Assembly (NCBI GenBank): GCA_029561355.1
Contig: JAKQJD010000573.1
Span: forward strand, 1 to 39,717
Length of the DNA: 39,717 bases
Reading direction: 5' to 3'
From: Bacteroidota bacterium
GTDB taxonomy: Bacteria > Bacteroidota > Bacteroidia > Chitinophagales > Saprospiraceae
Part shown: piece by piece, positions 16,676 to 24,148 of the stretch
How the letters are laid out: every line of letters begins with the position of its first letter
How positions within the stretch are numbered: the first letter of the stretch is position 1
Translations under genes and position numbers: made by a program
Notes under the pieces: model-generated
What the model saw: the letters and a program-made list of their open reading frames with translations, nothing else
Databases searched by the model: none
Told to the model about the DNA's origin: nothing

Positions 16676-17155
16676 TGGATTGCCCAGCCAGGCCACATCG
16701 GCTTTCACCAATGCATCCAGGGTCTGGTTGGCTTTGCCGGAAAACTTGCGGATATCGCGTATCACGGCGCAAAAACTTTCCGATTCGGGGCAGTTGTTTT
16801 CCACGCCCGCTATTTCGTCGAGCACTTTCAGCATGGGTTCCAGTTCGCGCTTTTTACGGTTGAGGATGATCTGGCGGACGACTACCCACATGTCTTTTTC
16901 AGCATAAAAATACTCTTTGCGCTCGCCTGTGCGCAGTTGTTTGTGCACGAGCCCCCAATCCATCAATGCGCGGATGTTCATGTTGGAGTTGCCGCGGGAA
17001 ATATCCAGTTCGCTCATGACCTGATCGGCTGTCATCGGTTCGGCCGCAATCAGGAGCAGCGCGTGTACCTGAGCCATTGTCCGGTTAATACCCCAGTCGC
17101 TGGCCATTTTCCCCCAGGATTCGATGAATTTTTGTTTGCCTTCTTTGATGTCCAT
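16655..17155 (-). CDS. GbsR/MarR-family transcriptional regulator
   Basis: 166 residues from MDIKEGKQKFIESWGKMASDWG at 17155; earlier ATGs at 17182 and 17197 are less likely. The winged HTH is NRTMAQVHALLLIAAEPMTADQVMSELDISRGNSNMNIRALMDWGLV, matching the GbsR-like branch (ISRGN-S-N-N recognition helix), followed by the wing RTGERKEYFYAEKDMW and a C-terminal dimerisation helix. In Bacillus the relatives control choline and betaine genes; the target here is not evident. A -7 box (TACTTTTG, minus strand, 17211-17218) lies about 55 nt upstream. Tail-to-tail overlap with the methyltransferase could give antisense interference. Confidence 0.9.
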   Translation of the reverse strand: MDIKEGKQKFIESWGKMASDWGINRTMAQVHALLLIAAEPMTADQVMSELDISRGNSNMNIRALMDWGLVHKQLRTGERKEYFYAEKDMWVVVRQIILNRKKRELEPMLKVLDEIAGVENNCPESESFCAVIRDIRKFSGKANQTLDALVKADVAWLGNPLFSLLR

Positions 17156-17210
17156 ATGTATCGGATCAGACGATTTCCGCATTAAATAGCAAATCAACCC
17201 ATTTTGTTTT

Positions 17211-17218
17211 CAAAAGTA
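17211..17218 (-). promoter_or_regulatory. -7 box TACTTTTG for the GbsR-type regulator
   Basis: TAnnTTTG match on the minus strand between the M14 peptidase stop and the regulator start. Confidence 0.45.
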
Positions 17219-17258
17219 TTTGAAAATTCTGATAAACCATTTAGGAAACCGCGCAGAA

Positions 17259-19817
17259 TTATTTGCTGCGCACCACCGTGTCTCCATTTATAAGGTTGCC
17301 GAAAAAGAGGGCATTGGCCAACAGGCGGTTGGTTCCGTACCAAAATGACCTGAAAGCAGGGTCGCCTGAGAATCCAATCAAGCGACCGCTGCCGATACCA
17401 CCTACTACTACGGCGGCGGCATTTTTGGTCAGCGGCAGAAATTTCGGATGGATATAACCTGCCAACAAAGGTTTTTCGGTAAAAGTGACCGGAGCGGCAT
17501 AAGAATTGGCCGGCGCTTCCGCGAAAATCGAGTCGCCCAGAAATACAGGCAGCATCGTGCGATCATAACCGTAGCACACCGGGTGCGTGAGATCGAGCAG
17601 CGCCTCAAAAATACAGCCGGGCAGGCGCCGCGCGCCGAGGTCTTCCTCCACGCCATCGTACGGGCGGCGCATGTTTTTTTCCGAGGCAGCAGTTTTAAAT
17701 TCTACTGCAAGAAGATTTTGTTTTGCCAGCCATTTGAGTGCTCCTCCTATGGCTACTACCGTTCCGCCGTTTTGAGTGAACTGGCGAATTTTATCGGGAG
17801 AAAGGCTGCCATATGTGCCGTCGGCCATCAGTATTACATTGTATTTCAACAGATTAACATCATCCAGCCGACTAATTTCCACCATTGTAACGGGTATCTG
17901 GTACCTGGTATCGAGCAAATGCCAGAGCTCGCCTGCACTTTCGGCTGCTACACCCCGACCAGTCAGCAACAGGATTTTAGGAAGCCGGACGACCATAAAA
18001 TTGTCGCTTCCCAAATCCGGCCCGCTGGAAGTAAGGCCGTTGGTTATGATAAAAACCGGCAGCAGCGACTGAATGGAATTCATTCTTTTGAGCAAGTCTT
18101 CGGGCGACAAGGATTGGCGGTCTGTGGAAATTACCAGGCTGCCTGCCCTGAAAGATCGTCCTTCCGCTTCAAAAGGTTTGGTAGCAACTTTGACCCGAAT
18201 ATTGTCGGCCAGAAGTTTGTACAAGACTTGCGGCACCTCATATCCAACGGCATCGATCGCATAGGCATAGGCTGGTTGCGAAATTTGCGACAGGCCGTAA
18301 CGGGACGTAAGTGCAATGCCGGAAGCAGGTGCCCAGTTTTTGGGCAGGTCGGATGCCTGCACCTGCGACCACTGCAAACCGAAAGCATCGGGCAGGGTCC
18401 AGGCAGAAATATCGTAAAAAATGCTGTCCTGGAAAACGGTTTGCCTGGTAAATATACCCTTGATAAGCCGGTAGTTCGGTTGGTTCAGTGGCACCCAGAA
18501 GGCATTTCCGGCCCGATACGTCTGGTCGTTTATCTTCAGGTCTTCTTTCACATTGTGCACTTCAATATGGTGCCGCATCAGTAATTGCAGAAATTCACGG
18601 GCAGGCAAATCGCGGCCGGCATCGCTGAAAACATAACCTTTGAGATGATCATGGGCGGATTCGTCCAGCGCAGTTTTGAAAAAATCGCGCTGGTATTCGT
18701 TCAATTCCACACGCATGGCCGATACGGCCTGTAGGGTCGACAGGGACGCCAGCACCTGATTGCGGATGGAATATGGAAAAGTGAGCAGTCCGTTCTGCGT
18801 TTCCTGCGCGCTGCCCCGGCTACTGGCCTGCTCGAACAGAATACCGATGCTGCCGTTGGCATCCGGATACGTGGAGCCTTTTCCGTAATAGAAATCGTCG
18901 AAATTTTCCTGCGTGTAAAAAGGGATGTTTTTTTGAGAAAGTAACCTGGCATGAAATCCGGCGATTTTGGCGGTCAGTTCCTGGTTGCGCGCCGGCGTAA
19001 TGGGATTTACACGCGAAGGCACACCCGGCTGGAAAAAGAAAGTGGATCCGCTGCCCATTTCGTGGTGGTCGGTCAGCACATTTGGGTGCCATTCCTGAAA
19101 AATAGCTACCCTTCCTACACTTTCGGGCTGCTGGGTTACCAGCCAGTCGCGGTTAAGGTCGAACCAGTAGTGGTTATAACGGCCCCGCGGCCAGGGTTCG
19201 TTGAATTCGTCGCCTGCCGGATCGGGCGCTGATTGTTTGCTTCGGCGGCTGTTTACCCAGGAGGAAAAACGTTGCATCCCATCGGGATTGAAACACGGAT
19301 CCAGCAGAATAAGGGTATTCTGAAGCAACTGCTCTATTTCGGGCGACTGCCCGGCCGCCAGGTAATAGGCTACCAGCAAGGCGGCATTGCAACCGCTGGC
19401 TTCATTTCCATGAATGGAATAACCCATGTAATTGACCGCAGGCATGTTTATAAGGTCGAGTCCGGCGCTTTCTTTCGGATCGGTCAGTTTTTGCCTTTCC
19501 AAGCGAATGGCATCGATCCGGGCATAATTGGAAGGAGCCGTAATAGTCAGGCACAACATGGGTCGTTGCTCATGCGAGCGGCCGTATTCTTTCAAGTGAA
19601 CGCGATTGCTGGTGCGCGCGAGTTCCTTCATGTAGGCTACCAACTGGTCGTGGCTGGTATGCCATTCTCCGACCTCATAACCCAGGTATTGTGCCGGTGA
19701 GGGAACCGAGGGGTCATATGATATGCCAGGAAGGTAATATTGAAGGTCAGGTTTTTCCTGAGCGTAGGAGGTTACGAGGCTGCACAAAAGGAAGCCGAAC
19801 AAAAAATGAAATTTCAT
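17259..19817 (-). CDS. Secreted M14-family zinc metallopeptidase
   Basis: 852 residues from MKFHFLFGFLLCSLVTSYAQ (signal peptide); an ATG 12 codons earlier is rejected because it precedes the signal. The carboxypeptidase domain spans about 45-370: zinc ligands H136 and E139 in SIHGNEASG, NPDG (177-180), DLNRDW (220-225) and a later His in LTDHHEMGSGSTFFF (HH at 251-252). The remaining ~450 residues include a ThuA/glutamine-amidotransferase-like segment (KILLLTGRGVAAESAGELWHLLD, NVILMADGTYGSLSPDKIRQF, GGTVVAIGGALKWLA), common in large Bacteroidota M14 proteins. It probably trims peptides in the periplasm or outside the cell. It stands alone. The small-RNA array begins just upstream on the opposite strand. 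Confidence 0.93.
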   Translation of the reverse strand: MKFHFLFGFLLCSLVTSYAQEKPDLQYYLPGISYDPSVPSPAQYLGYEVGEWHTSHDQLVAYMKELARTSNRVHLKEYGRSHEQRPMLCLTITAPSNYARIDAIRLERQKLTDPKESAGLDLINMPAVNYMGYSIHGNEASGCNAALLVAYYLAAGQSPEIEQLLQNTLILLDPCFNPDGMQRFSSWVNSRRSKQSAPDPAGDEFNEPWPRGRYNHYWFDLNRDWLVTQQPESVGRVAIFQEWHPNVLTDHHEMGSGSTFFFQPGVPSRVNPITPARNQELTAKIAGFHARLLSQKNIPFYTQENFDDFYYGKGSTYPDANGSIGILFEQASSRGSAQETQNGLLTFPYSIRNQVLASLSTLQAVSAMRVELNEYQRDFFKTALDESAHDHLKGYVFSDAGRDLPAREFLQLLMRHHIEVHNVKEDLKINDQTYRAGNAFWVPLNQPNYRLIKGIFTRQTVFQDSIFYDISAWTLPDAFGLQWSQVQASDLPKNWAPASGIALTSRYGLSQISQPAYAYAIDAVGYEVPQVLYKLLADNIRVKVATKPFEAEGRSFRAGSLVISTDRQSLSPEDLLKRMNSIQSLLPVFIITNGLTSSGPDLGSDNFMVVRLPKILLLTGRGVAAESAGELWHLLDTRYQIPVTMVEISRLDDVNLLKYNVILMADGTYGSLSPDKIRQFTQNGGTVVAIGGALKWLAKQNLLAVEFKTAASEKNMRRPYDGVEEDLGARRLPGCIFEALLDLTHPVCYGYDRTMLPVFLGDSIFAEAPANSYAAPVTFTEKPLLAGYIHPKFLPLTKNAAAVVVGGIGSGRLIGFSGDPAFRSFWYGTNRLLANALFFGNLINGDTVVRSK

Positions 19818-20065
19818 AGGATTCGTATTTGGCGGAAAAATACACGAATCCATTCATCCTGCCATTCCGATTTATGGAACTGCCTAAGCGCACAGGCTCT
19901 GTATATGGGAAAAATCCTTTTCTACAGAAAAAAATAAAAAAAATCAGCATATTTTTCGTTAAAAAAATCAACAAAACGCCTTAATGTGGCTACTAATTAT
20001 GTCAAAAATGATTGATTTTGGGTTAAATAGATTCAAAACAGTTTACTTTCGATAAAATATACAGC

Positions 20066-20119
20066 TCAACAAAATTGTTTTTTTGTTCTTTCGCACTGGT
20101 TTTCTATGCTGCACTTTTG
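20066..20119 (+). promoter_or_regulatory. Promoter of small-RNA copy 1
   Basis: TCAACAAA (20066-20073), 10 nt, TGTTCTTT (20084-20091), 18 nt, TGCACTTTTG (20110-20119). The last element fits the -7 form nAnnTTTG. A second TCAACAAA lies 98 nt upstream at 19968-19975, after seven A residues. Confidence 0.7.
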
Positions 20120-20123
20120 TATC

Positions 20124-20248
20124 ATCAAAGAAAGCAAACGGCGGTGCGGCAAGAGAAAGCGGTGGTCTTTGATACACAGATTTGAAACTTTTCATGAGAT
20201 TATATACGGGAAACCGACCCGGCGCAAACGAGCGCCGGGTTTTTTTTT
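20124..20248 (+). ncRNA. Small RNA, array copy 1
   Basis: Predicted 125-nt transcript. The 5' stem ATCAAAGA/TCTTTGAT (20124-20131 with 20166-20173) encloses a 34-nt purine-rich loop ending AAGCGGTGG. After a 10-nt linker comes the 70-nt domain shared by all copies (20184-20253): an unpaired-looking GAAACTTTTCATGAG, a mini-hairpin CGG-GAAA-CCG (20207-20216), and a terminator with an 8-bp stem CCCGGCGC/GCGCCGGG (20218-20225 with 20232-20239) and nine T. Promoter and terminator flank it tightly, which is why I call it a gene. Function and family unknown. Confidence 0.7.
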
Positions 20249-20252
20249 GCCC

Positions 20253-20285
20253 CTACAAATGTTGGGCTTCTCCGAAGCCGGTGGT
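20253..20285. repeat. 33-nt hairpin unit 1
   Basis: CTACAAATGTT followed by GGGCTTCTCCGAAGCC and GGTGGT. The core forms a 6-bp stem GGCTTC/GAAGCC with loop TCC. It starts directly after the terminator of small-RNA copy 1. Confidence 0.85.
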
Positions 20286-20301
20286 TATTGTTTATGATGG
20301 T

Positions 20302-20334
20302 CTACAAATGTTGGGCTTCTCCGAAGCCGGTGGT
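20302..20334. repeat. 33-nt hairpin unit 2
   Basis: Identical to unit 1, 16 nt downstream of it, with an unrelated spacer. Confidence 0.85.
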
Positions 20335-20569
20335 TCTCATTTGTGGATATTTTGGAAGCAGGCACGCTTTTTTAGGAAATAAAAAAGCCTCAAAAAGCTT
20401 CGGGGAAAAAAAATGAAAAAAAATTATGATTTTTTTCAAGTCAAAAAAATCAACAAATAGAATCACAATCGTATATGTATTTGTAGCGATTGTATGCGGA
20501 TACATGTAATTTTCATTATATTTTTAAAAAACACGCTATTTGAGTACCGTTAATACAGGCAATAACAAA

Positions 20570-20623
20570 TCAACAAATTCGTTTTTATGTTCTTTGCATA
20601 TGGTATGAATGTTTGCACTTTTG
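20570..20623 (+). promoter_or_regulatory. Promoter of small-RNA copy 2
   Basis: TCAACAAA (20570-20577), 10 nt, TGTTCTTT (20588-20595), 18 nt, TGCACTTTTG (20614-20623). An upstream TCAACAAA lies at 20450-20457, again after seven A. Confidence 0.7.
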
Positions 20624-20627
20624 TACT

Positions 20628-20753
20628 GTCAATAAAAGAAAGCGGCGGCGATAGATGAGGAAGCGGTAATTATTGACCCACAGTTTTTGAAACTTTTCAT
20701 GAGATTATATACGGGAAACCGACCCGGCGCAAACGAGCGCCGGGTTTTTTTTT
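20628..20753 (+). ncRNA. Small RNA, array copy 2
   Basis: Predicted 126-nt transcript. The 5' stem is GTCAATAA/TTATTGAC (20628-20635 with 20670-20677), which differs from copy 1 at three positions on each arm yet keeps every pair. The loop is again 34 nt. The shared 70-nt domain (20689-20758) is identical to copy 1. Unlike the others, no complete 33-nt hairpin unit follows. Confidence 0.7.
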
Positions 20754-20991
20754 GCCCCTATGACAAGGGCATCACGGGTGGCATTTTGAGCAGACGGCAA
20801 CCTGTTTTCATTTTGGATCCACTCGTTTTTATAAAATTTGAATTTTTTTTGATTAAAATAAATATTTTTTAAGGCGTATTTTTTAAACAAATACCCTGAA
20901 AAAAGAACAGAAGGTGGGATTAAACAATTCTTTTTCGGCCCTATTCGACTAAAAATACGTATTAAGATAATCTAGAGGCATAGATTGCTTT

Positions 20992-21045
20992 TCAACAAAA
21001 GAGTATTAATGTTCTTTTTTTGCCATGCAACCTGCTGCACTTTTG
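20992..21045 (+). promoter_or_regulatory. Promoter of small-RNA copy 3
   Basis: TCAACAAA (20992-20999), 10 nt, TGTTCTTT (21010-21017), 18 nt, TGCACTTTTG (21036-21045). No second upstream TCAACAAA was found for this copy. Confidence 0.65.
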
Positions 21046-21049
21046 TATC

Positions 21050-21176
21050 ATCAATAACAAACAAGGGCACACGAACAGAACAAGCGAGCATTTTTCAGCC
21101 CTCACAGATTCGAAACTTTTCATGAGATTATATACGGGAAACCGACCCGGCGCAAACGAGCGCCGGGTTTTTTTTT
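21050..21176 (+). ncRNA. Small RNA, array copy 3 (divergent 5' domain)
   Basis: Predicted 127-nt transcript beginning ATCAATAA, but the pairing arm expected 34 nt later is absent. A different 5-bp stem, AGGGC/GCCCT (21064-21068 with 21098-21102), ends 9 nt before the shared domain, almost where the stem ends in other copies. The 70-nt domain (21112-21181) is identical to the rest. This copy may have a different partner or be decaying. Confidence 0.6.
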
Positions 21177-21190
21177 GCCCCTACAAATGG

Positions 21191-21365
21191 CTACAAATGT
21201 TGGGCTTCTCCGAAGCCGGTGGTAACTACTGGTTTTTCTACAAATGTTGGGCTTCTCCGAAGCCGGTGGTAACTACTGGTTTTTCTACAAATGTTGGGCT
21301 TCTCCGAAGCCGGCGGTAACTACTGGTTTTTTCTACAAATGTTGGGCTTCTCCGAAGCCGGTGGT
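21191..21365. repeat. Tandem array of four 33-nt hairpin units (units 3-6)
   Basis: Units at 21191-21223, 21238-21270, 21285-21317 and 21333-21365, separated by 14-15 nt spacers of AACTACTGGTTTTT type, for a period of 47-48 bp. Unit 5 has one substitution (GGCGGT for GGTGGT). A fragment, CTACAAATGG, precedes unit 3. It is too short and too regular in its spacers to be a CRISPR. Confidence 0.9.
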
Positions 21366-21737
21366 CCATTGCCTTTGTTCTTGCCGTTAACTACGACCCC
21401 GGATATTTTCTGATTCACCCGCGCCTTTAAAATCTTTGCGCTCAAGTCGTCACCTCGCTCCGTATTCGGGTAGGCAGAGATTGTATTGGAAGGGCATTCG
21501 GATTGTTTAGCCATCCCGACCGGCCAGACTTATTACGCCCTGCTTCCAAAAATTTCAAAAAAATCACGTGTCAGAATTTTTTTTTCAATAAAAAGCACTT
21601 GTTTTTTATATAAAAAAATCAACAAAACAGCGTGTTAGAAGATGAAATTATTGCGAAAAAGCGCCCAGTAACTATTTAAATAAAATATTTAGCGTTAAAA
21701 AGGCGGCTTTTCAGTAGTTCTGTCGAAAACCTTTCGC

Positions 21738-21791
21738 TCAACAAAATTGTTTTTTTGTTCTTTGCTACTGGTATTCCATGCTGCACTTTTG
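21738..21791 (+). promoter_or_regulatory. Promoter of small-RNA copy 4
   Basis: TCAACAAA (21738-21745), 10 nt, TGTTCTTT (21756-21763), 18 nt, TGCACTTTTG (21782-21791). An upstream TCAACAAA follows seven A residues at 21619-21626. Confidence 0.7.
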
Positions 21792-21795
21792 TATC

Positions 21796-21920
21796 ATCAA
21801 AGAAAGCGAACGGCGGAGCAGCAAGAGAAAGCGGTGATCTTTGATACACAGATTCGAAACTTTTCATGAGATTATATACGGGAAACCGACCCGGCGCAAA
21901 CGAGCGCCGGGTTTTTTTTT
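21796..21920 (+). ncRNA. Small RNA, array copy 4
   Basis: Predicted 125-nt transcript and closest relative of copy 1: the same 5' stem ATCAAAGA/TCTTTGAT (21796-21803 with 21838-21845), and a 34-nt loop differing at only a few positions. The shared 70-nt domain is at 21856-21925. It points toward the 3' end of recQ, 83 nt beyond its terminator. Confidence 0.7.
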
Positions 21921-21924
21921 GCCC

Positions 21925-21951
21925 CTACAAATGTTGGGCTTCTCCGAAGCC
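21925..21951. repeat. 33-nt hairpin unit 7 (truncated)
   Basis: Matches the first 27 nt of the unit and lacks the final GGTGGT. It directly follows the terminator of small-RNA copy 4. Confidence 0.8.
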
Positions 21952-22002
21952 ATTTCGCATTATTATTCAAAATGCTGGTCTGTTGCGAAACACCAAACAC
22001 GC

Positions 22003-24141
22003 TTATTTGCGCTGCTTCCGAAAATCTGCGATGGAAAACTGAATCTGGGAATAGGAAAATTTATGCTCGAAGTGTTCGAAAATTTCCTTCAACTGGTATG
22101 GTTCGCTGAAAAGGGCCAGAGCGCCCTGAATCAGATCCATTTGTTCGGGCTGCACCCACTTGCGGATATCCAGCAGTTCGCCGCGCTCGTACATGATGGC
22201 CAGGTGGCCGGTAACCGTGACCGGGCTCATGCTGCGTTTTTCCGCAATCGCTTCCACGGAATTCCCCTGTTTGAATAATTCCCAGGTCTGTAGGTAACTG
22301 CTGCCCGTCATCGCTGCGCCTTCGCCTGATTTTTCGAGCACAAAACTGCGGATTGCATGCATGAACGCATCTCCATACAAATGTAACTTGCGTTCGCCTA
22401 CACCTGATATCCGCATCATATCGGCATCCGTCAGCGGGCGTTTTTCCGACATTTCTGCCAGGGTGGCGTCGCTGAAAATGAGGTACGGCGGCATACCCTG
22501 CTGTTGGGCGATGCTGCGGCGGAGCGTGACGAGGGCTTCGAACAATTCGTCGCGGAATACCTGCGACTTGTTCTTTTCCACAAATTTCACGTGTTTCTCT
22601 TCTGCGGCGGCCTTTACCTGCGGAAGCGCCAGCGTCACTTTTTTATTTTCAAACAGGACTTTTTTGCCGGCCTCGGTGACGCGCAGGCGGCTGAAGTCGT
22701 CGTAGGCGATTTCGACAAGCCCCTGGTGCAACATTTGGGAAATGAGAAACATCCAGTTGTCGGGGCTGTATTCCTTGCCTGCGCCCCAGGTTTTGATCTG
22801 GTCGTACTGGTGTTCGAGAATTTCCTGGCGTCGGCTGCCGCGCAAAATGTCTATGAGCAGTTGCATGCCCACTTTTTCTTGTACCCTTACGATGGCCGAC
22901 AAGGCTTTTTGAGCAGTTACCGTGCCGTCGAAGCGGCGTGGCGGATTCTGGCACACATCGCAGTTGCCGCATTTACCGTCATAGGGCTCGCCGAAATAAT
23001 TGAGCACGGTTTGCCGCCTGCAAACGGGCGCTTCCGCAAACTGGAACACCCGCTCCAGTTTGGCGATCTTGAGTTCCTTTTGTTCTGTGCTTCCCTCACT
23101 TTTTTCAAACATTTCGCGGTATGCCTGCACGTCGCTGTAACTAAAAAACAACAAGGCGGTAGAAGGCAGTCCATCGCGGCCTGCGCGGCCGATTTCCTGG
23201 TAGTAAGATTCCAGGTTGCGCGGCAGGTTGTAATGGATCACAAAACGCACGTTGCTTTTATCGATGCCCATACCGAAAGCGATGGTAGCGCAGATAATGG
23301 GCGTTTTGTCGTTGATAAAATCTTCCTGTACCTGGCTGCGCTGTTTGGCAGGCACTTCTGCGTGGTAAAATCCCGTTTTGAAACCCTTGGCGTTGAGTTT
23401 ATCTGACAGTTCTTCACAACTTTTCCTTGAAAGGCAGTAAATGATGCCTGATTGCCTGGGGTATAGTTTCAGAAATTCGATGATCTGTTCGAGCCGCCGC
23501 TGCCCCGGGCGTACCTGCAGGCTGATATTGGGCCGGTCGAAAGAAGAAATAAAAACCTGCGGATTCCGGAGGTTCAACTGCGTAGTGATGTCCTTGCGCG
23601 TGAGTTTATCGGCCGTAGCCGTCAGCGCCAGGAGCGGTACTTTTGGGAACTGGTCTTTCAAAAAACGCAACTGCGTGTACTCCGGTCTGAAATCATGCCC
23701 CCAGGCAGAAATACAATGCGCCTCATCGATGGCGAACAGGCTGATTTTCAGGCGTTTTAATAAAGGCTGGAAGTTTTGCGACACCAGTTTTTCCGGACTT
23801 ACATACAGTAGTTTGATATAGCCTGCCAGCAGAGCGTCTTCCACATTTCTCGTTTGTTCCGCATCGAGCGAACTATTCAGAAATGCAGCGGGCACACCGT
23901 TGGCGCTCAGCCCTTCCACCTGGTCTTTCATGAGCGCGATCAGCGGGCTCAGCACAATGGCAGTACCGTCGAGCGTAATGGCAGGCACCTGGTAACAAAC
24001 GCTTTTGCCACCGCCGGTAGGCATCAGCACCAGCGTATCGCGCCCTTCGTACACGGCGCTGATAATTTCGGCCTGTAGAGGGCGAAAGGCATCGTAACCG
24101 AAATACTGTTTGAGTGCGGACCGGGCTTTTGTGAGCGACAT
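22003..24141 (-). CDS. recQ: ATP-dependent DNA helicase RecQ
   Basis: 712 residues. A 3'-5' helicase in recombination and fork repair. Seen in order: motif 0 FGYDAFRPLQAEII, Walker A PTGGGKS (41-47), DEAH (139-142) within FAIDEAHCISAWGHDFRPEY, ALTATAD, motif VI YQEIGRAGRDGLPS, the zinc-binding CRRQTVLNYFGE...CGNCDVC, a winged helix, and an HRDC domain (FEALVTLRRSIAQQQGMPPYLIFSDATL). A further C-terminal HTH (SVEAIAEKRSMSPVTVTGHLAIMYERGE) is common in Bacteroidota RecQ. It starts 7 nt after the TPR gene, so the two are probably co-transcribed. Its 3' end faces the small-RNA array. Confidence 0.97.
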   Translation of the reverse strand: MSLTKARSALKQYFGYDAFRPLQAEIISAVYEGRDTLVLMPTGGGKSVCYQVPAITLDGTAIVLSPLIALMKDQVEGLSANGVPAAFLNSSLDAEQTRNVEDALLAGYIKLLYVSPEKLVSQNFQPLLKRLKISLFAIDEAHCISAWGHDFRPEYTQLRFLKDQFPKVPLLALTATADKLTRKDITTQLNLRNPQVFISSFDRPNISLQVRPGQRRLEQIIEFLKLYPRQSGIIYCLSRKSCEELSDKLNAKGFKTGFYHAEVPAKQRSQVQEDFINDKTPIICATIAFGMGIDKSNVRFVIHYNLPRNLESYYQEIGRAGRDGLPSTALLFFSYSDVQAYREMFEKSEGSTEQKELKIAKLERVFQFAEAPVCRRQTVLNYFGEPYDGKCGNCDVCQNPPRRFDGTVTAQKALSAIVRVQEKVGMQLLIDILRGSRRQEILEHQYDQIKTWGAGKEYSPDNWMFLISQMLHQGLVEIAYDDFSRLRVTEAGKKVLFENKKVTLALPQVKAAAEEKHVKFVEKNKSQVFRDELFEALVTLRRSIAQQQGMPPYLIFSDATLAEMSEKRPLTDADMMRISGVGERKLHLYGDAFMHAIRSFVLEKSGEGAAMTGSSYLQTWELFKQGNSVEAIAEKRSMSPVTVTGHLAIMYERGELLDIRKWVQPEQMDLIQGALALFSEPYQLKEIFEHFEHKFSYSQIQFSIADFRKQRK

Positions 24142-24148
24142 TTCGTGG

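Larger units (their letters stand above)
19818..22002. other. 2.2-kb gene-free block holding four small-RNA units and seven hairpin repeats
   Basis: No protein gene is supportable here. The block is AT-rich and made of four repeated units read on the plus strand, with predicted transcript starts at 20124, 20628, 21050 and 21796, plus seven 33-nt hairpin units. Short open frames that begin in the shared 70-nt domain (MRLYTGNRPG) run through the terminator hairpins and look like by-products of the repeat. The block lies between the divergent M14 gene and the 3' end of recQ. Confidence 0.8.

Noticed and set aside
20182-21319. Short plus-strand frames starting MRLYTGNRPG in the array copies, as a family of small proteins
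   Set aside because: They begin in the identical 70-nt domain, cross a GC-rich hairpin with nine T, and then read unrelated hairpin units. The compensatory changes in the upstream stem favour an RNA. Ribosome profiling would settle it.
21191-21365. CRISPR array
   Set aside because: The repeats are 33 nt but the spacers are 14-15 nt and nearly identical to each other, and no cas gene is present.
19968-21951. Integron cassette array or retron RNA
   Set aside because: The repeated block resembles a cassette layout, but there are no cassette ORFs, integrase or reverse transcriptase in the window, and the promoters are conserved with fixed spacing.
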